Source of the DNA: Rubrivivax sp.
GTDB lineage: Bacteria; Pseudomonadota; Gammaproteobacteria; Burkholderiales; Burkholderiaceae_C
Assembly (NCBI GenBank): GCA_024641945.1
Contig: JAHECD010000021.1
Location: 1 to 48,838, forward strand
DNA length: 48,838 nucleotides
Reading direction: 5' to 3'
Within the stretch, counting starts at the first letter, position 1. Each line of letters starts with the position of its first letter. This document shows, piece after piece, positions 9,023 through 18,004 of this stretch. A model generated the notes under the pieces. It did no database searches. It was not told the DNA's origin and saw nothing but the letters and a program-made list of their open reading frames with translations. A program made the position numbers and the translations under genes.

Positions 9023-10552
9023 TCAGTCGTCCAGCCCCAGGTCCTGGATCTTGCGTGTGATCGTATTTCGGCCGATGCCGAGTTTCTGCGCGGCCTCGAT
9101 GCGCCGGCCCCGCGTGGTGTCGAGCGCCGTGAGGATCAGCTTGCCTTCGAACTGGCGCGTGAGCTGGTCCCAGACGTCGGGCGAGCCGGCATCGAGCAGC
9201 CTGCGCGCCTCGCGCTCGAGCTCGGCGAGCCAGTCCACCGCCGCAGCCAAGGGCGAGGCCGGTAGCGGTACCGGCGCCGCCGAAGGCGCTGCCACCGGCG
9301 ATTGCACGGCGATGCCCGCACCGCCTTCTTGCAGCAAAGGCGCTGCACCCGGCTCTGACGGCATCGGTGCCGGGGCCGCGTGCAGACCCACCGGCACGTT
9401 GCCGGCCAGCAGTTCCGGCGGCAGGTCCTTGGCCTCGATCACTTGAGCCGGTGCCATCACGGTGAGCCAGTGGCAGATGTTCTCGAGCTGCCGCACGTTG
9501 CCGGGGAACTCGAATGCCATCAGGCGCGCGAGTGCGCCTTCGGTGATCCGTTTGGCATCCACGCCCAGATCCTTGGCGCTCTTGGTGAGAAAGAAGCGGG
9601 TCAGCACCGGGATGTCCTCACGCCGTTCCCGCAGCGCAGGCAGACGCAGGCGAATCACGTTCAGGCGGTGGAAGAGGTCTTCGCGGAAGGCACCGGCCTT
9701 GACACGCTCCTCGAGGTTCTGGTGCGTGGCGGCGATCACGCGTACGTTGCTCTTCAGCGGCTGGTGACCCCCGACCCGATAGAACTGGCCGTCACTCAAC
9801 ACACGAAGCAGGCGCGTCTGCAGGTCGAACGGCATGTCCCCGATCTCGTCGAGGAACAGCGTGCCGCCGTCGGCCTGCTCGAAACGGCCGCGTCGCATGG
9901 TCTGTGCGCCGGTAAAGGCACCGCGCTCGTGTCCGAAGAGTTCGCTCTCGAGCAGGTCCTTCGGGATCGCGGCGGTGTTGATGGCCACAAACGGGCCATC
10001 GGCACGCGGGCTGTGCTTGTGCAGTGCCTGCGCCACGAGTTCCTTGCCCGACCCGCTCTCGCCCGTGATGAGCACCGTCACGTTGCTCTGGCTCAGCCGG
10101 CCGATGGCCCGGAAGACGTCCTGCATCGCCGGCGCCTGGCCGAGCATCTCGGGGACCTGACCGTGTGTCGTTTCTCGCACGGCCTCACGCAGGCTCTCCT
10201 CGACGGCACGGCGTATCAGTTCGACCGCCTTCGGCACATCGAACGGCTTGGGCAGGTATTCGAAGGCGCCGCCCTGGAAGGCCGATACGGCGCTGTCCAG
10301 GTCCGAATAGGCCGTCATCACGATGACCGGGAGCCCAGGGTGCTTGGCCTTCACCTTGCCGAGCAGTTCGATGCCCGAACCCCCCGGCATGCGGATGTCG
10401 CTCACGAGCACCTGGGGCTCGTCGTCCTCCAGTGCTGCCAACACCTCGCGGGCGGACGCGAAGCTGCGCACCACGAGTTCCTCGCGTGCCAGTGCCTTCT
10501 CGAGCACGAAGCGGATGGAGTGGTCGTCGTCGACGATCCAGATGGGTTTCAT
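9023..10552 (-). CDS. glnG: Nitrogen regulation response regulator NtrC (NR-I)
   Basis: This 509-residue sigma-54-dependent activator has three domains. The receiver (1-120) carries the phospho-acceptor D52 and acidic residues D8-D10. The AAA+ domain has Walker A GESGSGK (164-170) and the sigma-54 contact loop GAFTGA (211-216). A C-terminal Fis-type helix-turn-helix lies at about 465-509 and ends in GIGRNTITRKIQDLGL. A Pro/Ala-rich linker of about 50 residues (near 395-445) before the DNA-binding domain is longer than in enteric NtrC. It would activate glnA and other nitrogen genes when phosphorylated by NtrB. The gene follows ntrB by 16 bp, which makes the NtrBC pair assignment secure. Confidence 0.95.
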   Translation of the reverse strand: MKPIWIVDDDHSIRFVLEKALAREELVVRSFASAREVLAALEDDEPQVLVSDIRMPGGSGIELLGKVKAKHPGLPVIVMTAYSDLDSAVSAFQGGAFEYLPKPFDVPKAVELIRRAVEESLREAVRETTHGQVPEMLGQAPAMQDVFRAIGRLSQSNVTVLITGESGSGKELVAQALHKHSPRADGPFVAINTAAIPKDLLESELFGHERGAFTGAQTMRRGRFEQADGGTLFLDEIGDMPFDLQTRLLRVLSDGQFYRVGGHQPLKSNVRVIAATHQNLEERVKAGAFREDLFHRLNVIRLRLPALRERREDIPVLTRFFLTKSAKDLGVDAKRITEGALARLMAFEFPGNVRQLENICHWLTVMAPAQVIEAKDLPPELLAGNVPVGLHAAPAPMPSEPGAAPLLQEGGAGIAVQSPVAAPSAAPVPLPASPLAAAVDWLAELEREARRLLDAGSPDVWDQLTRQFEGKLILTALDTTRGRRIEAAQKLGIGRNTITRKIQDLGLDD

Positions 10553-10568
10553 GCGTTTGGACGGGCGC

Positions 10569-11723
10569 TCAAGGCAGCGGAATAAGAATGGTGAATACGG
10601 TCCGGCCCGGCACGCTCTGGCAAACGATCGTGCCCTGATGCTGTTGCACGAATGTCTGCGCGAGCGTCAAACCCAGACCCGAACCACCGTCGCGCCCCGA
10701 TACCAGCGGGTGAAAGATGCGATCGCGGAGGGTCTCGGGCACACCGGGACCGTTGTCTTCTATATGCAATTCCAGTGCCAGTCGGAAGCGCTGCTTGCCG
10801 ATCGTGACCTGACGTGCAATGCGCGTACGCAGAACGATACGCGCGTCGCCGGCGGGGATGCGGTCGGACAACGCCTGGGTCGCGTTGTGGACGATGTTCA
10901 GCACGGCCTGGATGAGCTGCTCGCGGTCGCCACGGAACTCCGGGATCGATGCATCGTAGTCACGCTCGACCTCCAGGCCACGGGGGTGTTCGGCCTGCAC
11001 GAGGGATCGCACCCGTTCGCAGACCTCGTGGATATTGCAGTCGCTCACGACGTGCGGGCGCCGGTGCGGCGCAAGCAGCCGGTCGACGAGCGCCTGCAGG
11101 CGGTCGGCCTCGTGGATGATGACGTTGGTGTATTCGGTGAGTTCGCGCGCCCGCGCCGCGCCCAGCCCCGGCGTGGGGCCCGGGGCACCCGGGTTCGAGG
11201 GCTCTTCGCGCAGGCGGCCGGTCGGCGAGCCGATCTCCATCGCGAGCAACTGTGCGGCGCCACGGATGCCGCCGAGCGGGTTCTTGATTTCGTGCGCGAG
11301 GTTGCGCACGAGTTCCTTGTTGGCCTGCGCCAGGCCCAGCGCCCGCTCCTCGCGGTCCACCCGCGTCTGCTGCTCGATCTCGATCATCTCGATCAGCACG
11401 CGGTCGGCGCGGTCGGTCTGGTTGACGATGACGTGCACCGGCAGCGCATCGGCCTGCCCGACACCACCCCGGCGCAATTGTCCGTCGAAGCGACTCGTCG
11501 AGACTTCATTGGACGCCACCGCGCGCAGCGTCTCCTGCAGCGGCGACGGGTCCTCGAGCCAGTCGAGCAGGCTGCCACGCAACAGGGTACGCCTCGACAG
11601 GCCGATCGTATTCTCGAGCGACGCATTGGCCAGCAGGCAACTGCCCTCGGGGCTGGCGAGCGCGACCATCGTCGCCAGCATGTCGAAGGCTTCGAGGTCG
11701 GGCATCGGTTCCGGGATCGTCAT
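10569..11723 (-). CDS. glnL: Nitrogen regulation sensor kinase NtrB (NR-II)
   Basis: This soluble PAS-containing histidine kinase has about 384 residues. A PAS-like domain (about 10-115) is followed by the H-box RNLAHEIKNPLGG with H144, an N-box NIVHNATQAL, and G-boxes DNGPGVP and GGSGLGLTLAQ. It would phosphorylate NtrC under nitrogen limitation and be controlled by PII. A Pro/Gly-rich insertion (residues about 167-190, containing NPGAPGPTPG) interrupts the dimerisation helices soon after the H-box. Start choice is uncertain: ATG at 11723 lacks a strong Shine-Dalgarno, while the in-frame ATG at 11704 (MPDLEAFDML) has GGAA nearby. The frame stays open further upstream, but that stretch (MPGRPQPSRRPED) does not look like the family. 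It lies between the DUF4124 gene and ntrC on the same strand. Confidence 0.93.
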   Translation of the reverse strand: MTIPEPMPDLEAFDMLATMVALASPEGSCLLANASLENTIGLSRRTLLRGSLLDWLEDPSPLQETLRAVASNEVSTSRFDGQLRRGGVGQADALPVHVIVNQTDRADRVLIEMIEIEQQTRVDREERALGLAQANKELVRNLAHEIKNPLGGIRGAAQLLAMEIGSPTGRLREEPSNPGAPGPTPGLGAARARELTEYTNVIIHEADRLQALVDRLLAPHRRPHVVSDCNIHEVCERVRSLVQAEHPRGLEVERDYDASIPEFRGDREQLIQAVLNIVHNATQALSDRIPAGDARIVLRTRIARQVTIGKQRFRLALELHIEDNGPGVPETLRDRIFHPLVSGRDGGSGLGLTLAQTFVQQHQGTIVCQSVPGRTVFTILIPLP

Positions 11724-11799
11724 TCGGGCGCCTGTCGCTGAAGGCGGCGCCGACGGATCCTCCGGGCGCCGCGATGGTTGCGGCCGCCCTGGCAACGGC

Positions 11800-12306
11800 T
11801 CAGGGCGACGTCTTGCCCAGCTCGCGCTTGATGGCGGCGATGTCCGCTTCCTTGCGGGAGATCGCCGCGCGCATTTCTGCCACGCGCTCCTGGTACTTCG
11901 CGTAGTTTCGCTCGTCGCCGCGGCGCTCGGGTTCGCCGTTGTTGAATTCGCCCTTCAGCGCATCCAGCGCTTCCTGCTCGCGCTTCAACTCGCCTTCGAG
12001 GATCTTGCGCGCATCGCTGTCGCGGGCGCGTTGTGCGGCGGGATCGACCCGGGATTCGGCAGGCCGTGAGGCGCTGCCGGGCGGCACCGGGGGAGCGGCA
12101 GGAGCCGCGCGCTTCGGCGCCTGGATCACCGAAATCGGCGCGCCTTCGATCGTGCGGCAGCCGCGGTCGCGTGCTTCCTGCGCACTCAGCGTGTCGGTAT
12201 ACAGCACGGGCGGGCCCGGGCAGCGGTAGACCGGCTTGGTCGCCTCATCGGCCACGGCGGCGCCCGCCACCACGGCCAGAACGCAGGTCAACCAGGCTTG
12301 TCTCAT
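11800..12306 (-). CDS. DUF4124-like periplasmic protein with C-terminal coiled coil
   Basis: This 168-residue protein starts with a signal peptide (MRQAWLTCVLAVVAGAAVA-DE). A short DUF4124-like segment follows (VYRCPGPPVLYTDTLSAQEARDRGC, with two Cys that may pair). Then come a Pro/Ala-rich linker and a charged helix from about residue 105 to the end that looks like a coiled coil. The ATG at 12306 has GAAGGGTG 7 nt upstream. Small DUF4124 proteins are commonly found between glnA and ntrB in Burkholderiales; their role is not known to me, and the position alone does not prove a function in nitrogen control. Confidence 0.85.
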   Translation of the reverse strand: MRQAWLTCVLAVVAGAAVADEATKPVYRCPGPPVLYTDTLSAQEARDRGCRTIEGAPISVIQAPKRAAPAAPPVPPGSASRPAESRVDPAAQRARDSDARKILEGELKREQEALDALKGEFNNGEPERRGDERNYAKYQERVAEMRAAISRKEADIAAIKRELGKTSP

Positions 12307-12393
12307 CGGCACACCCTTCAAAACGTATCGCACGTTTCGCAAATTTGCAGTCAACGCCGATTGTGGACCAGTGCGGATTGGGGCCGATCCATG

Positions 12394-12420
12394 AAAAAGG
12401 GCGGCTCGAAGCCGCCCTTT
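12394..12420 (-). terminator. Rho-independent terminator of glnA
   Basis: Read on the minus strand, AAAGGGCGGC-TTCG-AGCCGCCCTTTTT forms an 8-bp GC-rich stem with a very short loop and a run of five T. It lies about 20 bp after the glnA stop, as expected for an intrinsic terminator. It should reduce read-through into the DUF4124-ntrBC genes. Confidence 0.9.
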
Positions 12421-12439
12421 GCTCGCCAGGGTTTCCTGG

Positions 12440-13855
12440 TCAGAGGCTGTAGTACATGTCGAACTCGCACGGGTGCGCGGCCATGCGGAAGCGCGTGACC
12501 TCCTGCATCTTGAGGTCGATGTAGGCGTCGATGTACGAATCGGTGAAGACCCCGCCCTTGGTGAGGAACGCACGCCCCTTGTCCAGGTACTCCAGCGCCT
12601 GGTCCAGGCTGTGGCAGACGGTCGGGATCTTCGCGTCTTCTTCCGGCGGCAGGTGGTACAGGTCCTTGGACGCGGCCTCGCCCGGGTGGATCTTGTTTTC
12701 CACGCCGTCCAGTCCGGCCATCAGCAGTGCCGCGAATCCCAGGTACGGGTTCATCAGCGGATCCGGGAAACGTGCCTCGACGCGGCGGCCCTTCGGGTTC
12801 GCCACGTAGGGGATGCGGATCGACGCCGAGCGGTTCTTGGCCGAATAGGCCAGCTTCACCGGTGCCTCGAAGCCCGGCACCAGGCGCTTGTAGCTGTTGG
12901 TGCCCGGGTTCGTGATGGCATTGAGCGCGCGCGCGTGCTTGATGATGCCGCCGATGTAGAACAGTGCGAACTCCGACAGGCCGGCGTAGCCGTCGCCGGC
13001 GAACAGGTTCTTGCCGTCCTTCCAGACGCTCTGGTGCACGTGCATGCCGCTGCCGTTGTCACCGACCACCGGCTTGGGCATGAAGGTGGCCGTCTTGCCA
13101 TAGGCGTGGGCCACGTTGTGCACGATGTACTTCTGCAACTGCGACCAGTCGGCCCGTTGCACCAGCGTGCTGAACTTCGTGCCGAGTTCGTTCTGGCCGG
13201 GACCTGCCACCTCGTGGTGGTGCACTTCGACCGGGATGCCCACCGACTCGAGGATCAGGCACATCTCGCTGCGCATGTCCTGGAAGCTGTCGACCGGCGG
13301 CACCGGGAAGTACCCGCCCTTGACCGCCGGGCGGTGACCCATGTTGCCGCCTTCGAAACTGGCACCACTGTTCCATGGCGCCTCTTCGGAGCCGATCTTG
13401 AACGAGCAGCCCGACATGTCGTTGGTCCACTGCACTTGATCGAAGATGAAGAATTCGGGCTCCGGGCCGAAGAACGCCGCGTCGCCCAGGCCACTGCTCT
13501 TGAGGTAGGCCTCGGCGCGCTTGGCGAGGGAGCGCGGATCCCGCTCGTAGGGCTTGCCGTCGGTCGGATCGAGCACGTCGCAGGTCAGCAGGAGCGTGGG
13601 CTCTTCGAAGAACGGGTCGACGTTGGCCGTGTTCGGGTCGGGCATCAGCAGCATGTCGGAGGCTTCGATACCCTTCCAGCCGGCAATCGACGAACCGTCG
13701 AAGGCGTGACCGGAAGCGAATTTGTCCTCGTCGAAGGCGGAGACCGGCACGGACACGTGCTGCTCCTTGCCACGGGTGTCGGTAAAACGGAAATCAACGA
13801 ACTTGATCTCGTTTTCCTTGACCATCTTCATCACGTCGGCAACTGACTTTGCCAT
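12440..13855 (-). CDS. glnA: Glutamine synthetase, type I
   Basis: This 471-residue, full-length GSI converts glutamate, ammonia and ATP to glutamine in a dodecamer. Recognised segments are the N-terminal [23 protein letters not shown] beta-grasp, [16 protein letters not shown], metal/ATP site [21 protein letters not shown], and the C-terminal adenylylation loop [10 protein letters not shown] with the modifiable Tyr. This last feature marks the GSI-beta subdivision regulated by GlnE. The ATG at 13855 has AGGAGA 4 nt upstream. A strong terminator follows the gene and a likely sigma-54/NtrC region precedes it. With ntrB and ntrC downstream this is the classical nitrogen-assimilation locus. Confidence 0.98.
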   Translation of the reverse strand: MAKSVADVMKMVKENEIKFVDFRFTDTRGKEQHVSVPVSAFDEDKFASGHAFDGSSIAGWKGIEASDMLLMPDPNTANVDPFFEEPTLLLTCDVLDPTDGKPYERDPRSLAKRAEAYLKSSGLGDAAFFGPEPEFFIFDQVQWTNDMSGCSFKIGSEEAPWNSGASFEGGNMGHRPAVKGGYFPVPPVDSFQDMRSEMCLILESVGIPVEVHHHEVAGPGQNELGTKFSTLVQRADWSQLQKYIVHNVAHAYGKTATFMPKPVVGDNGSGMHVHQSVWKDGKNLFAGDGYAGLSEFALFYIGGIIKHARALNAITNPGTNSYKRLVPGFEAPVKLAYSAKNRSASIRIPYVANPKGRRVEARFPDPLMNPYLGFAALLMAGLDGVENKIHPGEAASKDLYHLPPEEDAKIPTVCHSLDQALEYLDKGRAFLTKGGVFTDSYIDAYIDLKMQEVTRFRMAAHPCEFDMYYSL

Positions 13856-13945
13856 GGGTTCTCCTAGCGCTGCGCTTGTTTGGATTCAGGTTGGAAATGG
13901 GGCGGCCTCGGCATGGGGACTCCCCAAAAAGGCGCAAATCAATGT

Positions 13946-13961
13946 AGCAGAAAGCATGCCC
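13946..13961 (-). promoter_or_regulatory. Putative sigma-54 (-24/-12) promoter of glnA
   Basis: Read on the minus strand, GGGCAT-GCTTT-CTGCT matches the sigma-54 consensus TGGCAC-N5-TTGCW at 8 of 11 fixed positions. The GG and GC dinucleotides are exactly 10 nt apart. Transcription would begin near 13935, giving a leader of about 80 nt before the glnA ATG. The alternative GG/GC pair one turn upstream (CGGCCACGGGCATGC) fits less well. This was found by eye. Confidence 0.5.
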
Positions 13962-14046
13962 GTGGCCGGTGCCGGAAGGGTGCGCCCCGCACCGGACGCG
14001 CGCCGGTCCTGAAGAGAACGGCCCGACCATGGGTGCGGCGCCGTTC

Positions 14047-14082
14047 GCACCAACAATTGGCATGTCGCACATGCATGGTGCA
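14047..14082 (-). promoter_or_regulatory. Putative NtrC-binding enhancer upstream of glnA
   Basis: GCAC-ATGCATG-GTGC at 14067-14081, flanked by C and A, matches the enteric NtrC dyad (GCAC-N7-GTGC). A weaker second half-match, GCAC-CAACAAT-TGGC, lies at 14047-14061, about 20 bp (two helical turns) away. The better site is centred about 139 bp upstream of the predicted sigma-54 start, which is where enteric glnA enhancers lie. The match is seen; occupancy by NtrC is inferred. Confidence 0.5.
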
Positions 14083-14090
14083 CTGCCGTT

Positions 14091-14882
14091 CTAGCGCACC
14101 AACTCAGGTCCCAGTTCGACTTTCAGGCCCTCGAGCCCCGCGCGCAGCGCCGCAAAAGCGTCGTCGACCCCCACGGCGCCCTTGACACCGAGTTCGATGT
14201 GGCGACCCCATTGCGGGTGGTCGACGCTGGGCAGGCTGAAGACCTTGACGGCCGGGAAGCGGCGCTCGATCTCCTCCATCAGCGGCGTCAACGTCGCTTC
14301 CATGCTGCCCATGACGATCACGGAACGCTCGTGCTGCGGCTGCGAGTCGTGCAGATGGGGGTAACGCTGGTCGAGCACCCATTCGATCATCGGCCACGCC
14401 ATCACCGGAAATCCCGGCACGAAGTGGACGTCGCGCACACTGAAACCGGGGATCTTGTTGTACGGGTTGGGAATGATCGACGCGCCGGCCGGGAACGTGC
14501 CCATGTTCAGCCGGTGCTGGTTGTCCGCGCGCTCGGGCTCGAACGGCAGGCCCTGCTCACGGGCCACGTCACGCATGCGCTCCTCGATCAGCGCCTGGGC
14601 TTCTGGGTGCAAGACCAGCGGCACGCCCAGCGCCGCAGCGGCGCACTGGCGCGTGTGGTCGTCTGGAGTGGCCCCGATGCCGCCGCAGCAGAGGACCAGG
14701 TCGCCGCCGGCGAAGGCATCGGTGAGCGCTGCCGTGATGCGCGGCCGGTCGTCACCGGCGTAACGTGCCCAGGCGAGCGGCAGCCCGCGTGCGCCGAGCA
14801 GTTCGATGACCTTCGGCATGTGTTTGTCCTGTCGTTTGCCGGACAGGATCTCGTCGCCAATGATGATGAGGCCGATTTGCAT
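14091..14882 (-). CDS. Molybdopterin-binding-domain protein, CinA N-terminal / MoaB-like
   Basis: This 263-residue protein belongs to the COG1058 group. Seen motifs are IGDEILSGKRQDKH at the N-terminus and CCGGIGATPDDHT, the conserved ligand-binding glycine loop of the MoaB/MogA fold. In full-length CinA this domain acts as an ADP-ribose or nucleotide pyrophosphatase; the deamidase domain is absent here, as in many stand-alone members. The extra C-terminal 90 residues may be a second small domain. The gene starts 2 bp after the stop of the EI24-like gene, so the two are translationally coupled. The exact substrate is unknown. Confidence 0.85.
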   Translation of the reverse strand: MQIGLIIIGDEILSGKRQDKHMPKVIELLGARGLPLAWARYAGDDRPRITAALTDAFAGGDLVLCCGGIGATPDDHTRQCAAAALGVPLVLHPEAQALIEERMRDVAREQGLPFEPERADNQHRLNMGTFPAGASIIPNPYNKIPGFSVRDVHFVPGFPVMAWPMIEWVLDQRYPHLHDSQPQHERSVIVMGSMEATLTPLMEEIERRFPAVKVFSLPSVDHPQWGRHIELGVKGAVGVDDAFAALRAGLEGLKVELGPELVR

Positions 14883-14884
14883 GG

Positions 14885-15766
14885 TCAGGGCAGTCTGGGC
14901 AAAGCCGTATCGACGGGGTGTGCAGGCAAGGTCCGCGCCGCCTTGTCAGGGAGCGGCGTGTCGGCAGCCTGCAGGCGCAGGGCATGCAGTTCCGCCAGTG
15001 TGAAGTGTGCGAACCAAAGGGCCGCAAAGGCGAAGACGAGTGTGTAGAGCCAGATCGCCACCACGACGAGCAACGGCGCGACGATGAGGCCCGCAACGCC
15101 GCCCAGGGCCCACAGGAGCGAGGGCGCGGAGCCCATCAGGCCGGCCACGACGCCCATGCCGAGCAGCGGCCAGCGCAGGCGCCGCAGCAGGCTGCGCCGC
15201 TCGTCGCGCGTGGCGTGCCAGGCGAGCGCGTCGAACCCCAGTACCTGCGCTGTGAGCCAGCCCCAGATCAGCGCCGGCAGCACGAGTGCCAGCGGCGGAA
15301 CCAACCAGAGAGGGGCCGTGAGCACGAGCGCGGCACACGCTGCCAGCGCCGCGACCAGCGAACGGGCCACACCCTCCCACCAGAGCCCGCTGCTGCCCTG
15401 GCGCTCGAGCGCGGGAAACCGTCGCGCCACGACGAGCCCGACGAGCGCGGGCGTCATGAACCAGGCCACCAGCAACAACGTCAGCACCACGATCGCCGGG
15501 ACCGCCAGCGCCACGATCAGCAGCGGCGCGATCGCCGAATGCAGACCGGCCGCGCCGATGGTGTCGAGCCACCGTTGAAGCGCGTCGACGAGTTCCCACT
15601 GGCCCAGCGCCTCGTGCGTGGCATCGACGGCGGCTTCCCAGTAGAACCAGCCCAGGGCAAAGACACCGCTGCCCGCCACCACCAGCGGCAGCAGCGACCA
15701 CAGCATGACACGCGGGTGCAGGCAGTACGCAGCGGCACGCCAGAAGGCGTCGAGAGCAGTGCGCAT
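14885..15766 (-). CDS. EI24/CysZ-like integral membrane protein
   Basis: This 293-residue protein has six or so hydrophobic helices (about residues 20-45, 80-110, 135-160, 165-185, 205-250 and 250-270). Its N-terminus (ALDAFWRAAAYCLHPRVMLWSLLPLV) is typical of EI24-domain (Pfam EI24) inner-membrane proteins found in Burkholderiales. Some relatives such as CysZ move sulfate, but there is no direct sign of that here. The start at 15766 is the first Met after the stop of the upstream beta-propeller gene and leaves a 20-bp gap. It is tightly linked to the CinA-like gene. Confidence 0.75.
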   Translation of the reverse strand: MRTALDAFWRAAAYCLHPRVMLWSLLPLVVAGSGVFALGWFYWEAAVDATHEALGQWELVDALQRWLDTIGAAGLHSAIAPLLIVALAVPAIVVLTLLLVAWFMTPALVGLVVARRFPALERQGSSGLWWEGVARSLVAALAACAALVLTAPLWLVPPLALVLPALIWGWLTAQVLGFDALAWHATRDERRSLLRRLRWPLLGMGVVAGLMGSAPSLLWALGGVAGLIVAPLLVVVAIWLYTLVFAFAALWFAHFTLAELHALRLQAADTPLPDKAARTLPAHPVDTALPRLP

Positions 15767-15786
15767 CGTGCCCAGGAGCCAATGGT

Positions 15787-17103
15787 TCAGCGCAGGTTGC
15801 CCGTGTGGCCGAGTGAATATCGGCCCGGCTGCGGCCAGACCGTCAGGCCATGCGGTTCGGCGCCGACCTTGATCTGCGAGACCGCGCCGGTGGCCGTGTC
15901 GAAGCGGTAGATCACGTTGTCGTAGCGGGCTGCGAGCCACAGATATTTGCCGTCGGCGCTGACGTTGCCCATGTCGGGGCTGCCGCCGCCGGGAACGGCC
16001 CAGCGCGCAACGACCTTCTCAGTCGCGAAGTCGATCACCGACACACCCCCATCGCCGAGCTTGGGGCCGTGGATCTTGTGCGAGCCGCGGTTCGCCACGT
16101 ACAGCCGCTTGCCGTCCCGGCTCGGGTACAGGCCGTGCGCACCGATGCCCGTAGCAATGAACCCGACCTCGGTGAACGATGCGGCGTCGACGATGTGCAC
16201 GCCATCGGCATGCATGTCGGCGATGTACAGGCGTTTGCCGTCGGGCGAGCTGCGGATGTCCTGCGGCATGCCGCGCTTGACCGTGCAGATCTCCGTCTCG
16301 CCGGGCTCCCAGACCTTGCCGGCCTCGGTGCGCGGGCCGCCCGGCACTTCCTTGAAGCGGGTCGCCGGCATCTTCAGCGTCAGATAACCGAGCACCTTGC
16401 GCTGGGCGATATCGATCTTGACCAGCGCGCCGGTGAACTCGCACGTGAAGACCGCCGTGCGGCCGTCGATCGCGAAGTCGGCATGGTTGATGCCGGGACA
16501 GCCCGGCGTGGCGATGGAGTATTGGATCTCCATCGTCTTCGGATCGCGGAAGTCGAGCCGCTTGCGCGCCTCGGCCACGACGATGGCCGACTTGCCGTCG
16601 GGCGTGTAGTACATGTTGTACGGGTCGTCGACCGGCACGGCCTTGCCCGGCTTGCCGGTGCGCGGATCGACCGGCGTGAGGCTGCCGTCGGTGCGGCCTT
16701 CGGCATTGTTGGTGACCCACAGCGTGCGCAGGTCCCACGACGGCACGATGTGCTGCGGCCCGATGCCGACCTTGAAGCGGTCCACGACCTTCATCGCCGA
16801 CGGGTCGACCACGTACACGTCGCCCGAACGCAGGTTGGGCACGTAGATGCGCTCGAGGTCGCCGCTCAGCACCGGGCTGACCTTGCCGGCCGCCGTCTCG
16901 CTGTACAGGTTCGTCGGGTCCACGACCGGCGGCATGCCCGGCAACACGTTGACGACGGCCAACGGCGTGGCCGAAGCGGCCGATGCGCCCGGAGCGGCTT
17001 CAGGCGCCGCCCGCACATGTTCAACGCCCGTCACGCCGGCTGCACCGGCCACCGCAACGACCAGTGCCACGCCCTTGGCCCACTGTCCCAACACCCTGTT
17101 CAT
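15787..17103 (-). CDS. Periplasmic YVTN-family beta-propeller protein (YncE-like)
   Basis: This 438-residue exported protein has a signal peptide of about 32 residues (hydrophobic core VALVVAVAGAAGVTGV, then VRA-AP). The mature part holds repeated propeller blades of the form SPDGKRLYIAD, SRDGKRLYVANRGSH, SADGKYLWLAARYD and GIGPQHIVPSWD, the pattern of YVTN/YncE seven-bladed propellers. Such proteins bind ligands, DNA or partner enzymes in the periplasm; no catalytic motif is clear. It follows the creatininase-family gene by 37 bp. Confidence 0.87.
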   Translation of the reverse strand: MNRVLGQWAKGVALVVAVAGAAGVTGVEHVRAAPEAAPGASAASATPLAVVNVLPGMPPVVDPTNLYSETAAGKVSPVLSGDLERIYVPNLRSGDVYVVDPSAMKVVDRFKVGIGPQHIVPSWDLRTLWVTNNAEGRTDGSLTPVDPRTGKPGKAVPVDDPYNMYYTPDGKSAIVVAEARKRLDFRDPKTMEIQYSIATPGCPGINHADFAIDGRTAVFTCEFTGALVKIDIAQRKVLGYLTLKMPATRFKEVPGGPRTEAGKVWEPGETEICTVKRGMPQDIRSSPDGKRLYIADMHADGVHIVDAASFTEVGFIATGIGAHGLYPSRDGKRLYVANRGSHKIHGPKLGDGGVSVIDFATEKVVARWAVPGGGSPDMGNVSADGKYLWLAARYDNVIYRFDTATGAVSQIKVGAEPHGLTVWPQPGRYSLGHTGNLR

Positions 17104-17140
17104 CGTCTTCCTTCCTTCGAATCATTCATGAAATGGGCGC

Positions 17141-18004
17141 TCACGGCTTGCGTGCCGGCACGTCCTTGCGGATACGCGTCTCGATGGCGGCGACCGAGGC
17201 CTCCACGATACGGTCGGTGCCCAGCCGCCCGAGCTCGGCAGTCGCGCGGCGCGGATCGCCGGTGACGCCGTCGCTGGCGCCCCGCGCGCGCGCCGCAGCC
17301 ACGTCCATGTGCACGAGCGCCGGATCGACGGCCAGCGCGAGCGCCGTATCGGCCAGCCCGGCATGGCTGCCGATCTCGTCCATCGCAAAGCCCCGGGATT
17401 TGAGCGTTTGCACAAACTCCGTCTGGGTGATGCGGTAGTACTCGATGAGCGCATGCACGTGCACGGGTTGTCCCGCCCACTCTCGGTTGAGCCGGGCGGC
17501 CACACGCTCCAGGCTGCTCTGGTAGCCGCCGTGGTCGCCCAGCAGCACGATGTCGTGAAACCCGTGCCGGCGAAAGCTGCGCGCCGCCGATTCCAGCAAG
17601 GCCTCGAACACCGGCTCGGGCACGGTGATCGTGCCGGTGTAACGCATGTGTTGGGTCGGCGGGTCGATGCCGCCTTCGGGCACGTAGGCGAGCACCGGCG
17701 CGACGACCGCATGGCCCAGCCGCTCGGCGATGCGCGCGGCCAGCACCCGGGCGCGCACGTTGTGTTTGCCGAGCACCATGTGCGGGCCGTTCTGCTCGGT
17801 GCCGCCGATGGGCACCAGCACGGTGGTCGTGCCGGCCGCGATGCGATCGCGCAACTCGGTCGACGTCAGTTCCTCGATCTGCACCACTGCCGACCCAGCG
17901 GCCCCGGCACGCGGCGCGACCGTGCACAGCAGCACCACGGCCACGGCCGCCGCCACGCGCCTGCCGGGTGACCACGATGGGGCCAACGGCGGCCTAGTCG
18001 TCAT
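17141..18004 (-). CDS. Exported creatininase-family protein
   Basis: This 287-residue protein has a probable signal peptide (hydrophobic [19 protein letters not shown]) and a creatininase fold. Key segments are [18 protein letters not shown] and LLGDHGGYQ, which correspond to the metal-binding PxGxxEQHGPHLPLGTD and the GNGGN region of creatininase/MftE-type amidohydrolases. Two usual metal ligands differ: the first His is Asn (EQNGPH) and the Asp is His (GKHN). I recall this TEQNGPH...GKHN variant as a subfamily signature, so the protein may still bind metal with other residues. The ATG at 18004 overlaps the end of the upstream AIM24-like gene by 11 bp, indicating coupling; a longer frame upstream is antisense-like and rejected. 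The substrate is unknown. Confidence 0.85.
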   Translation of the reverse strand: MTTRPPLAPSWSPGRRVAAAVAVVLLCTVAPRAGAAGSAVVQIEELTSTELRDRIAAGTTTVLVPIGGTEQNGPHMVLGKHNVRARVLAARIAERLGHAVVAPVLAYVPEGGIDPPTQHMRYTGTITVPEPVFEALLESAARSFRRHGFHDIVLLGDHGGYQSSLERVAARLNREWAGQPVHVHALIEYYRITQTEFVQTLKSRGFAMDEIGSHAGLADTALALAVDPALVHMDVAAARARGASDGVTGDPRRATAELGRLGTDRIVEASVAAIETRIRKDVPARKP

